From: Lasioglossum baleicum | Lineage: Eukaryota; Arthropoda; Insecta; Hymenoptera; Halictidae | Assembly: GCF_051020765.1 (NCBI RefSeq) | Contig: NW_027469333.1 | Coordinates: forward strand, 62,001-126,000 | Reading direction: 5' to 3' | Length of the DNA: 64,000 bases | Part shown: positions 37,041-49,560 of the stretch, piece by piece | How the letters are laid out: every line of letters starts with the position of its first letter | Position numbering within the stretch: the first letter of the stretch is position 1 | Position numbers and translations under genes: made by a program | The notes under the pieces: model-generated | The model's input: the letters and a program-made list of their open reading frames with translations, nothing else | Database searches by the model: none | Told to the model about the DNA's origin: nothing

Positions 37041-38420
37041 AACGGTTGGTCTCAAACGGTTTGACGCTTTACTTTTTTATTGAAACCGGGAATTAAGGTG
37101 TCTATTGTCACTACGATTCAGCAGATTGACTCCATGAATACCTGATATGACTATCTGAATCACTGGACAGATGAACCTATCGACTTAGCGGTTCGTCTCT
37201 CACAGAATGTGTCAACGTTCTCGAACGGATTTGACACTCGATCATTTTATTCATAACGAAATTAATGTCTCCGTCACTAAAATGTTTACTAATTTGATAT
37301 TCTGAACACGAAGTTATACTCTCGATACGGCGGGTTAGCATCACGGAAGGTAAGGTACTCGGTAAAGTGAATGACTTTATGCGAATTGGTAATGTTCTCC
37401 ATCGGTTTGACTCAACACGTTAACAATCACGCCGAGAATCAAGGTGTCAATTGCCAATAGTACCGAGCGGGTTTGTTCCAGGAATACCTGATATGACTCT
37501 CGGAAACACAGGATATGTGAAGCTATTGAGATAGCTATTCGAATATCATTGAATGTGGTAACGGTCAACAACTGATTTACCTTCGATCATCTAATTCATA
37601 CATGAAATTAAGATGAAATCACTATAATGTATATTAAAGATATTCCCTGAACACGAAGTTATACTCTCGGTAGAGTGGATTAGTTTTTCAGAGGATAAGG
37701 TCTTCGGTAAAACAACACGTTTAACTATATAGCAATTGGTACAGTCTCGCACGAGGTATTCTAATTTATATACCAAGCTAAGGTGCTGGTCACTAAAATG
37801 AATAATAACTTCTTTCTCTGTACACGTACATTTACTCTCGCTACAGCGGGTGAAATTCTTGGAATGTATGGCCTTGCGTAAAGCATTTGACTTCATACCA
37901 GTTACTAACGATCTCAAACCGCTTGACTCTGGGCATTAACAATAAAACCGTGAATTAGGGTGGCAATTGCCAATACTTTAGAGCGGATTTACTCCCAGAA
38001 TACCTGGTTTGACTCTCGTAACGGCAGGATACGTGAAGCATTTGACTTAGCCGGTTGACACTCGAAGAAGGGGGTAACTTTAACGAACGGATTGTCTCTT
38101 GTTTTTGTAATTCACACATCGAACTATGGTGCCCGTCTCTACAATGTGTACATATGTGTTTCTGTCGACACTACGTTATACTCTCGATACGTCGGGATAG
38201 CTTCTCGGAAGGGAAAACTTTCGATAACAGGTTTGACGCTATGGGAGTAGGTATGGTTAATCATCGGTTTGACGATCTGCTCTAGCACTCATACCGAGAA
38301 TTAAGGTGTCTATTGAAAATACTTTTCTGCGAATTTACTGCCGGAATACGTGGTTTGACCATTGAAATCACAGGATAGGCGTATCTATTGACTTAGCCGA
38401 CAGACTCACACAGAAGGTGG
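37000..38420 (-). repeat. Direct segmental duplication with switch junction, copy 1
   Basis: This shares with 48340-49560 the orientation-switch junction, the TATGCGAATTGGTAATGTTC variant, CCAATAGTAC.GAGCGG, GGAAACACAGGATATGTGAA, TTTTTCAGAGGATAAGGTC and the AAAGCTTTCGGTAACAGGTTTG-type unit. This copy has one more unit between about 37720 and 38050 than the partner. Confidence 0.78.
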
Positions 38421-41400
38421 TAACGTTCTCTTAGCTTTGACACTCGATCATCTAATTCATATATGAAAATAAGGTATGCCTCTGATATAATGTCTACTAA
38501 TTCGTTCCTGTAAAACCAAAACAAGACAATCCCTACGGCGGCTTGCGTTCTCGGAACGTATGGTATAGATTAAAAAGAATTACATTCTACAATTGGTAAT
38601 GTTCTTCGACGGTTTGACTCCCAACCTTAATATTCATGCTTTGAATTACGGTATCCAATATTGTTTAGCGTATCTACGCCTAAAATACGTGATACGACTC
38701 TCGCAATCAGTAGGAGAAGCTATTGTCTTAGAGGTGTGGCTTTCAAAGACTGTGAAATCGTTCTGCAGCGGTTTGACTTTCGAACTTGCTATTCATACAT
38801 GAAACAAAGCTGTTCCTCTGCGAAAAATCTACTGATTGGTTTCATTGGCACTAAGTATGATACTCGATACAGCGGGTTAGGTTCTAGGAAGGTATGGTGT
38901 TCGGTAAATGGCATGGCTTTATAAAAATTCCTTATGTTCACCAACGAATTGACGCTCTACTTTAATATTCATGCCGAGAATTAAGGTGTCATTTGCCAAT
39001 ACTGAGCAGCGTATTTACACCTGGAATTCCAGGCTTGACTCTCGGAATCACAACTACAGCTGATGTTATTGACTCAGCCGTACTACTCTCAGAGAAGGTG
39101 GTAATGATGTCGTACGGTTTGCCACTCGATCATCTAATTCATATATCAAAATAAGGTATCCCTGCTATAATGTCTACTAATTTGGTTCCATGAGTACTAA
39201 GCATGGCACACGCTATGGCGCGTTATGTTCTAGGAAGGTATCGTCCTCTGCGAAAAGAATGACACTATACAAATTGATAATGTTCTCTGACGGATTGACC
39301 TTCCACTTCAATATTCGTACTCTAAATGAAGATGTCTATTGCCAATACTAAACAGCGGATTCACTCCCGGAATACCTGGTTCGCCTATCCCAATGACAGG
39401 ATCACTGAAGATACAGACTGAGATGTGCGACTCCCAAAAAAGGTGACAACGTTCTCGAACGGCTTGACTCGCGTATCTCCTTATTCATCCATGAGATTAA
39501 GGTGCCAGACACTAAAATGAATATAAATTTTCTTCTATGTACACGTAGTTATACCCTCTATACTCCGAGTTTGGTAATCGGAAGGTAAGGCCTTGCGAAA
39601 ATGTTTGAGACTATAACAATAGGTAGTTCTATAAAAGTTTAACGCTCTACTTTAATATTCGTACCGTGAATGAACGTGTCAAATGGTAATACTGAACTGT
39701 GGATTGACTTCCGGAACACATGGCTTGACCCTCGGGACCGCATGATCGTTGCATCTACTGACTACGCCGCTCGACTCTCAAAGAAGGTGATAACGCTTTC
39801 GAAAGGATTGACTATCGATGTTAAAATCCATACATGAAATCAAGGATCCCGTCATAAAAATGTATACTTATTTGTTTCTCGGAACATGAAGATATACTCC
39901 CGATACGGCAGGTCAGCTTCTCGGGCGGTAATGATATTTGTAAAATGTTTGTCTTTGTTGGATTTGGTAACGTTCTCAAACCGGTTGACGCTCCATTTTA
40001 ATAGTCTTACTGTGATTTATGCTGTCTATTGTCAATACATTTCAGCGGATTTACTCCCATATTACCTGACATGACACATGGTGTCAGAGGATACGTGAAG
40101 CATTTGACTTAGCCGTTTGACTCTTAAAGAGGGTGGTAACGGTCTCGAACGCATTGTCTCTTGATTTTGTAATCCATACATGAAACTATCGTGTTCATCA
40201 CAAAAATGTATACATATGTGATTCGGTCGACACGAAGTTATATTCCCGATACGGCCGATAGCTTCTCGGAAGGTAAGGTGTCCGTTATAGAGTGTGATGT
40301 TATACCAACCTGTTGCATTCGCAAACGGTTTACCGCCCTACTTTCTTATTCAGGCTGTGAATTATGGTGTCTATTCGCAATTCAGTTCAACGGATTTACC
40401 AGCTCGGAATAGCTGGTTTGACTCTCGGAATCGCAGGATACGTGAAACTAAAGACTCAGCCGTTCGATTCTCAAATAAGGTGGGATAGTTCTCGAACAGT
40501 TTGACAGTCGATTTTTCTATTCGTTCATTAAGAAGGCTGTGCGTCTGCTAAAAAGTCTATTAATTTGTTTCCGTGAGCACCAAACACGATAGTCGATACT
40601 GCGGGATAGGTTCTAGGAATGTAAGGCCATGCGTAAAGCGATTGACATTGGACCACTGGTAACGCTCTCAAACCGTTTGACGCTCTACAGTCATATTCAA
40701 TCCGTGAATTAAGGTGTCAATTGCAATACCATTCAGACGATTTTCTCCGGCAATACCTGGTTTGACTTTCGGAATTACATGAGAGGTGAAGATGTTGACT
40801 TAGCCGTCCGACTCTCATGGATGGTGGTAACGTCCTGGAACCGTTTGATCCTCAATCCTCTAATTCATACCCAAAATTAAGGTGCAGGACACTAAGATGC
40901 ATAATATTTTATCTCTCTGAACGCGGAGTCATATACTCGATGCAGCGGTTTAGCTTTACGTAGGGTAAGGTCTTCGATAAGAGGTATGAATTTACAGCAA
41001 TTGGTAATGTTCATATGCGGTTTGACGGTCTACTTTAATATTCGAACCGCGAATTAAGTTGCCCGTTGCCAATAATGTACAGGGCAGTTACGCCAGGCAT
41101 ACCTGGCGTGACGCACGGAAGAACACGACGGGTGAAGCCATTGTCTTAGCCGCTCGACTGCCTAAGAAGGAGTTGTCGTTCCGTAAAGGTTTGACAATCA
41201 ATTTTCAAATTCATACATGAAGATAAGGTGCCCGTCACTGAAATGGAGACGAAATGCTTTCTCTGAACCCGACGGTGTAGTCTCGATGCCGCGGGTTAGG
41301 CTCTTGGGGGGTAAGGTCGTCACTAAAACCTTTAACATTATACCAATATGTAACGTTCTACAAGGGATAGACACTGCACCTGAAAATTGATACCGTGAAT

Positions 41401-44400
41401 TCAGGTGTCCATTGCCAATAGTGTACAGCTTGTTGACTCTCAGAATGCCTGGTTTGTACTTCGGAATCGCAGGACAAGTGATGCTATTGACGTAGCCGTT
41501 CGTTCAACACAGGATGTGGCAACGTACACGAACGGTATCTCACCCGATTTTCGAATTCACACATGAAATTAAGGGTGGCGTCACTAAAATATATACAAGT
41601 TTGGCATATTGAACAGGAAGTTATTCTCTCGATACAGCAGGATATTTTCTCGCAAGGTATGGCCTCCGGAAACATGTTTGACTGCATAGCAATAAGTGGC
41701 GTTCTACAGTGGTTTATCTCTGTTCGTTAATATTTATATTGTGAATGAGCGTGTCTAATTCCAATAATGTACCGCGGGCAATGACGCGAATTACCTGGTT
41801 TGACTCTCCGAACCACAGGATAGGTGAAGCTATTGACTAAGCCGTTCGAATCGCATAGAATTTGCTAACGGTCTCAAATAGTTTGACCCTCGGTCCTCTG
41901 GTACATAGATGAAATTAAGCTGCCCGTCACCAAACTCTATACTGTTTTGCTTCTCTGACCATGAAGTTATACTCTCGATACAACGGGTTAGCTACACGGA
42001 AGGTACGGCCGTCGGTGAAGGTTAGACACTCTACCAATAAGTAACGTTGTACTAGTGTGCGACGGAATAGTTTAATATTTATAGCGGAAGGAAGGGTTTT
42101 TAATGACTATAATATACAGCGGATATAATCCCGAACTTCCTGGATAGGCACTCAGAATCACAGGACAGGTGAAGCTACTGGCATAGCCGAACGAATCTCA
42201 AAGACGGTGGTCACGTTTCCGAATGGTATGACCCCCGATAATCCATTTCATTCTTAAAATTATGGTGACCGTAACTAAAATGTATACAAATGGATTACAC
42301 TGAACACGAAGATATATTTTCAGTAGATTGGGTTTCATTCTTGGAAGGTAAGGATTTCGGTAAATGGTTTTACTCCATACCAATTCGTAACGGTCTCAAA
42401 TGAAGTTACATTCTACCATAATATTAAGACCGTGAATTAAGTTGTCGAATGCCTATACTATTAAACGGATTTACTCCTGGCATACCTGGTTGCGACCACG
42501 GAATAACATAATAGTTGAAGCTATTGACTTAGCCGGTCGGCTCTGCAGGAAGACGGTAACGATCCCGAACGCTTTGCTACTCGAAGCTGATATTTATACA
42601 CAAACATGTAGTGTCGGTACGCTAAATGTATACTAATATGATTCCGCGAACATAAAGCAGGGCACACGCTACAGCTGGTTGGGTTCTCCGCAGGTAAGGT
42701 ATTCTTAAGAGGTATGACTTTATACGAATTGGTAATGTTCTCCCAACCGGTTGACTCCCTACCTTAATATTCATACCATGAGTTAAGGTGTCTACTGCCA
42801 ATACAGTTCAGCGGACTCACTCTCGGAATACCTGCTTGATACTCGGTATCGCAGGATTGGCGAATTATTTGACTTGACTGTTCGTCTCTTACAGAAGGTG
42901 GTAACGTTCTCGAACGGTTAGACCCTCGACCTTTCAATTCATTCACGAAGATGCGGTGCTCGTCACTGAAATGACGACTAATTTCTTTCGCTGAATACGA
43001 AGTTATACTCTCGATGCAGCGGGATAGGTCCTCGTACAGTAAGGCATTCGGTAGGAAGCTTAACTGTATAACAACAGGTAGCGTTCTACAACGGTTTGAC
43101 TCTGTTCCATAATAATTATACGATGAAATTGTGTGTCGAATGCCAATAGTGTTCGCCGCGTTTGGACGCAGACTATATGGTTTAACTATCGAAATAATGG
43201 GAAAGGTGATGCAGTTAGCTTAGCAGTTCGACCCTTAAAGATGGTGGTAACGTACTCGAACAGTTTTACTCATGATTTCTCTATTCATACATGAAAATTA
43301 GGTGTCAGCAAACTAAAATGTCTACCCATTTGTTCCTGCGAAAACTACGCAGGACAATCGCTGCAGCGGGATTGGTTCTCGGATGGAAAGTTATTGTGTA
43401 AAATTAATGACTTTATACCAATTGGTATTGTTATCCTACAGCTTGACTCCCTAATTTAACTTGATGCCGTGACATAACGTGTATATTGCCAATAGCATTC
43501 AGCGGATTAACTCCAGGATTACCTGGTTTGGCACAACGAATAACTGGATAGGTGCAGCTATTGACGTATCAGCGCCACTCTCAAAAAGGTGGTTACTTTC
43601 TCGAAAGTTTTGTCCCTTGACCTTCTAGTTCGTGGATGAAATTAAGGTGTCCGTCACTAAAGTGCAAACCAATGTGTTTCTCAGAACACGGAGTTATACT
43701 CTCGATGAAGGGTGTGAGGTTCGCGGAAGGTAGCGCCTTCGGTAAAACGTTTGACTTTATAGAAATTGGTAGTGACTCAAATGGTGTGACGCTCTATTTT
43801 GATATTCAAACTGTGATTTAAGGTGTTTCTTGCCCATATTGTTCAGCGGATTTACTCCCGCATTTCCTGGTTTGTCTTTCTGAATCACAGGGTAGGTGTA
43901 ATTATTCACATAGGCGTTCGTCTCTTACAGAGGTTGGTACCGCATACGAACGGTTTGATACTCCATCTTCAAATTCATCCACGAATTTACGGTGCCGTCA
44001 CTAAAATGTATATTAATGTGTTACTCTGAACACGAATTTATGCTCCAGATACGGCAGGCTATCTTCGAGGACGGTAAGGCTCTCGGCAAAGGTTTGACTT
44101 TATGGCAACTGGTAACTATCTCAAACGCGGTGAGACTCTATTTCAATATTCATCCCGTGGTGTAAGATATCTATTGCCAATTCTACTCTGCGGATATACT
44201 ATCGAAATTTCTGGTCCGTCCATAGGAATACCGGATAGGTGAAACTACTGACTTAGCAGTACTACTCTCAAAAAAACATGATAACGATCTTGAAGAGTTT
44301 GACTCTCGATTCTGCTATTCATACGTGAAGCTGATGTGTCCGTCTGCTGAAATGCCTACTCATTTCTTTCCGTGGACACTAAGTTAGAATCTCGCTACAG

Positions 44401-45207
44401 CGGGTTAGGTTCCCGGAAGGTAAGGTATTGTGTAAGAAGTATTACTTTACACTAACTAATAATGTCTTCGGCGGTTTGACTCAGTACCTCAATATTTATA
44501 CCGTAAATTATAGTATGTAGGACCAATACCCTTCAGCGGATGTACTCCCGGATAACCTGCTTTGACTCTCGGAATCTCGGGGTTGGTGAAGCTATACACT
44601 TACCCGTCCGTCTCTCGCAGAAGGTGGTAACGATCTCGAACAGTTTGACACTAAATCTTTAAATTCATTCCTGAAATTAAGGCGCTCGTCATTACATGTA
44701 TAGTAATTCGATTGACTCTTGGCAACACAGGATGGGTCCAGCTGTTGGCTAAACAGTGCGACTCCTACAGTTGGTGGGATCGTTCTCGAACTGTTGACAC
44801 TAAATCCTCCTATTGATACATGAAATTGAGGTCGCAGTCAGCGAAAACGTCTAGTTATTCGTTCCTGTGAACATGAAGCAAGACAATCGCTACGGCAGCT
44901 TGTGTTCTCGGAACGTAAGGTATAGGTTAATAAGAATGACTTTATACCAACTGGTAGCATACTCACAGCGGTTTCACGTCCTACTTTAATATGAAAACCA
45001 TGAATTAGGGTATCTATTGCCAATACTGTTCCGGAGATATGCTCTCGGAATACCTGGTTTTACTCTCAGAATCAGAGGATAGGTGAAGATATTGTCTTAG
45101 CCGTTCGTCTCTCACACAAGGCGGCAACGTTCTCGATCGGTTTGACCCTCTTCCCTGTAATTTGTGCAAGAAACTGTTGAGCTCGTCTGCTAACATGTTT
45201 ACTAATT
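37041..45207 (-). repeat. Satellite array, reverse block 6
   Basis: About 24 reverse units, mixing standard and alternative subtypes. The segment 37041-38420 is closely matched by 48381-49560. The segments 38490-38620 and 44845-44960 share a distinctive CAAGACAATC.CTACGGC.GC core, and 41260-41480 resembles 49690-49900. A partial-unit deletion lies near 44690-44715. The block ends near 45207, where a reverse ACTAATTT joins a forward ATGATGTATGAATGATGC half-A start. Confidence 0.93.
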
Positions 45208-45968
45208 TATGATGTATGAATGATGCACGAATGAGATGATCGGGGGTGAAACATTTCGATAACGTTAGTACCTTCTTCGTGTAATGGCACATCCAAGAAA
45301 ACAGCTTCTCCAATCCTGTGGTTCCGAGAATCACACTCGGTATAACCGGAGCATATCCGCTGCAGAGTATCGGCAGGGGACACCATAATGCACGGTTTCA
45401 ATATTAAAGTAGAGAGTGAAAGTGCTTGAGAGCGATATCTGTTTGTATAAAGTCAAACACTTTTCCGATGGCCTTATCTTCAAAAATCTGACCCGCTGTA
45501 TCGAGAGTATAACAGAGTGTTCAGAGGTGCGAAATAATACACATATTAGTGACGAGCTCCATAATTTCATGCATGAATTAGAAGATCGAGGGTCAAACCC
45601 TTCGAGACTGTTGCCACCTTCTGTGAGAGTCGAGCGGCAATATCAATAACTTCACCTCTCCTATGATTCAGAGAATCAAACCAGGCAATCTGGGAGGTTG
45701 GTATAAGATCAAACATTTTATCGATGGCCTTACATTCGGGAAGCTAGCCCGCCGTTCTTAGAGTATAAAACCGTGTTCAAAGGAACGAGCCAGTAACATA
45801 TTTTAGTGACGGCACCGTTATTTCATGTATCAATTAGAAGATCTAATGTCAAACCTTTCGAGAACGTTACCACCTTCGTTCAGACTCGAATGGCTGAGTC
45901 AATATCTTCGCCTTTACTTGTGGTTCCGAGAATCAAACCTGGTATTCCAGGAGTAAATCCGCTGAACA
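45208..45968 (+). repeat. Satellite array, forward block 7a
   Basis: About two forward units, with a deletion near 45693 joining CAATCTGGGAGG to TTGGTATAAGATC. From about 45690 on, this block is the reverse complement of 13122-13395 at a similarity clearly higher than between random units. Confidence 0.9.
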
Positions 45969-46880
45969 ATGCATTAGTATTCACGCCGTTACATACGGTG
46001 TCTATTGCCAATACTGTTGAATATTTAAGGCGCACCGTCAAAACAGTGAATATCGTTACCAATTGCTATAAAGTCAAACGCTTTACCGAAGACCTACCCT
46101 CCGAAAAACTAACCCGCCATATCGTGAGTATAGCTTCGTTATCAGAGAAAGAAATTAGTATTCATTTCAGTGAAGGGGCTTTAACTTCATGTTCCAATTT
46201 GAAGATCGAGCGTTATACCGCTCGAGAACGTTGCCACCTTCTGCGAGACACGAACGGCTAAATCAATAGCTTCACATCTCTAGGGATTCCGAGAGTATAG
46301 GCAGGCATTCCAGGAGTAAGTCCGCTGAAAAGTATTGGCTAATGACGCACTAATGCGCGGTATGAATATTATAGTAGAGCGTTAAACCGTTTGAGAATGT
46401 TACCAGTTGGTACAATGTCAAACGCATTACTGTAGACCTTACCGACCGAAGAAATATCCCGGTGTATCGAGAGTATAACATAGTATTCAGTGCGATGGAC
46501 TTGTAGACATTTTAGTGACGCGCAGATTAATTTCATGAATGAATGAGGTGATAGAAGTTCGTTCCGTTAGAGAATGTTACCGCCCTCTTTGAGTTTTGAA
46601 CTGCTAAGTCATTAGCATCACCTGTCCTGTAACTCCTAGAGTGATTCTAGGTACTCCTGAAGAAAATCCGTTGAAGAGTATTGCCAATACATACCTTAAT
46701 TCACTGCGTGGATATGTAAATAGAGCGTCACACCGTGTGAGAACGTTACTAATTGCTATAAAGTAAATCGTTTTACCGAATGCCTTACCGTTCGAGAAAC
46801 AATCCCGTCGTATCGACAGTATAGCTACGTGTTTAGGGAAACGTATTAGCATACAATATAGTGACGTTACCTTAAATTCC
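45690..46880 (+). repeat. 1.2-kb inverted duplication, copy 2
   Basis: Partner of 12170-13395. It preserves the order of at least three consecutive units and the micro-inversion junction, so it arose by duplication of a block about 1.2 kb long rather than by convergence of single units. Confidence 0.8.
45969..46022 (-). repeat. 54-bp micro-inversion inside forward block 7
   Basis: A short reverse-strand piece (GCATTAGTATTCACGCCG through GTCTATTGCCAATACTGTTG) sits between forward sequences. Read as its reverse complement it gives the same junction as at 13069-13121, including the join AATACTAATGCA to TGTTCAGCGG. It therefore travelled with a larger duplicated segment. Confidence 0.82.
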
Positions 46881-48380
46881 TGTACGAATTAGAAGATCGA
46901 GTGTCAAACCGACCGAGAACGTTGCCACCCCATGTGAGAGACCAACAGCCAAGTGAATAGCTTCACATGCCTTGTGTTTCCGAGAGTCATACCAGGTAAT
47001 CCAGGAGTAAATCCGCTGGGCAGTATTGGCAATGGACAACGTAATTCACCGTACGAATATTAAAGTAAAGAGTCAAGCCATCGGAGAAAATTACTTATTC
47101 GTATAAAATCATTCTTCTTACCGAATACCTTTCCACGAGAGAATTTAACCCACTGTAGCCATGGTCTTACGCGTTGTTCACGTAAGCATATTAGTAGACA
47201 TTATAGCCGATGCTCACATTATTTTCAGGTATGAACAGAATTATTGGGATTCTAGCCGTTGGAGAACGATCCCATTTTCTTTGAGAGTCGATCGTCTAAG
47301 TCAATGGCTTCAAATGTCCTGTTTCTCCGATAGTCATAGCAGGTATCCCTGGAGTAAATCCGCTGAACAGTATTGGCAATAGACACCTTATTTCACGGAT
47401 GGAATATTAAATTATAGCGTAACAACGATTGAGAACGGTTCCAATTGCTATAATGACATACGTTTTACCGTAGACCTTACTTTCCGCGAACCTCACCCCC
47501 TTCGTCAAGAATATAACTTCATATTCAGAGACGGAAGATAGTATTATTTGAGTGCCGGGCGCTATGACTTGATGTATGAATTAGAATGTCAAGGGACATG
47601 TAGCTCGACAGCGTTGCCACCTTCTGTGAGAGACGAACTGCTGAGTGAACAGCTTCACATATGCTGAGATTCCGAGATTACGACCAGGTATTCCGGGTGT
47701 ACAGCTGCTGTAGACTATTATTAATAGGCACCTCAGTTCACGGATTGAACATTAATGTAGACCTTCAAGCCCTTTGAGAAGGTTACCAATTGGTACAAAG
47801 TCAACCTTTCTACTGAAGGCATTACCTATGATAAACTAATCCGTTATATCGGGAGCGTAACATCGTTTTCAGTAGGACGACCTAGTATACGTTTTGGCGA
47901 CATGCACATTAATATCAAGAATGAATTATAAGATCGAGTGCCCAACCGTATGACACCGTTACCACCTCCTTTGAGAACCGAACGGCTACCTCAATAGCTT
48001 CACATATCCTACGATTCCGACCGTCAAATAAGGTACTCCGAGACAGACTACTCCCCGGTTTAAATAATAAACTACAGAGTCAAACCGTTGTAGATCGTTA
48101 CCTTTTGCTATGGAGTCAAACTTTCCTCTGAAGGCCTTACCATCCTTGAACGTATCCCACTGTATCGAGAGTATATCAGTGATCAGAGAATCAAATTAGT
48201 ATACACTTCGGTGTCTGGAACCGTAATTTCATGTATGAGTTAGAAGATCCAGTGTCAAACCGTTCGAGATCGTTATCACCATCTCTGAAAGTCGCACATT
48301 TAAGTCAATAGCTGCACCTATCCCTTGATTCCGAGAGGCAATTCAGGTATTCCAGGAGTAATTGCGCTGAGCGGTATAGG
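46023..48380 (+). repeat. Satellite array, forward block 7b
   Basis: About seven forward units. The part up to about 46880 is the reverse-complement partner of 12170-13068. Alternative-subtype sequence is near 47150-47210. The block ends near 48380 in a junction (CAGGAGTAATTGCGCTGAGC, then a reverse GGTTGGTCTCAAACGGTTTG) that repeats the one near 37040. Confidence 0.93.
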
Positions 48381-49560
48381 TTTGACGGTTGGTCTCAAAC
48401 GGTTTGAAGCTTTACTTTTCAATTCAAACCGTGAATTAGAGTGTCTATTGGCAGTACTGTTCAGCTGATTTACTCCAGGAATATCTGGACTGACAACCCG
48501 AATACATGGATCGGTGAAGCTATTGAGTTAGCCGTTCCAATCTCAATGAAGGCGGTAACTTTCTCGAATGGTTTGACACTCCATTTTAATATACAAACCG
48601 TGAAATATGGTGACTATTGCTGAAACTCTTCAGCGGGCTTACTCCCGGATTACATCGTTTGACTCACGGAACACGGGATATGTGAAGCTATTGACGCAGC
48701 CATTCGTTTCTCACACAAGCTGACAATGTTCTTCAGCGGTTAGGCCCTCAATCTTCCAATTCATACATGAAATTAAGATGCACTTCACTGCAATGTTTAC
48801 TAATTTGTATCCCTAAACAAGTAGCTATACGCTCGATACGGTGGGTTAGCATCTCGGAAGGTAAGGTATTCGGTAAAATGAATGATTTTATGCGAATTGG
48901 TTATGTTCTCCAACGGTTTCACTCATTACATTAACATTCATACCCTGAATTAAGGTGTCAATAGCCAATAGTACAGAGCGGATTTACTCCAGGAATACCT
49001 GGTGTGTCTTTCGGAAATACAGGATATGTGAAACTAATGACATAGCTGTTCGATTATCATAGAAGATGGTTGCGGTCCCGATCTGTTTTACACTCTACCT
49101 TCTTATTCAAACATGAAACTTAGATGCCGCTACTAAAATGTGTAGAAATGTGTTTCTCCAAACACGACGTTACACTCTCGATATCCGGGATAGCTTTTCA
49201 GAGGATAAGGTCATCGGTAAAACGGTAATGCTCATAGAAGATGGTAACTTTCTCGAACGGATTGTGCTTTGATATTGTAATTCATACATGGAACTATGAT
49301 GCCCATCACTAAAATGTATACATGCGCCTTTCTCTCGACATGAAGTTATACTCCCGATACGACGGGATCGCTTCTCCAAAGGGTAAGCTTTCGGTTACAG
49401 GTTTGACGCTATGCGAGTAGATAAGGTTCTTCATCGATTTGGCGATCTGCTTTAGCATTCATACGTGAATTAATGTGTCTATTCAAAATACTTTTCTCTG
49501 AATTTACTTCTGGAATGCCAGGTTTGACTCTCGCAATCACAGAATGGATGAGGATATTAA
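48340..49560 (-). repeat. Direct segmental duplication with switch junction, copy 2
   Basis: Partner of 37000-38420. The offset between copies is about 11.3-11.5 kb at the left and 11.2 kb at the right. This is explained by loss of about one 345-bp unit here, at the deletion scar near 49200-49225. Confidence 0.78.

Noticed and set aside
45806..46261. Open frame whose C-terminal part nearly equals that of a minus-strand frame at 12804-13001
   Set aside because: The similarity looked like protein conservation, but it is explained by the 1.2-kb inverted DNA duplication. There is no sign of codon-position bias.
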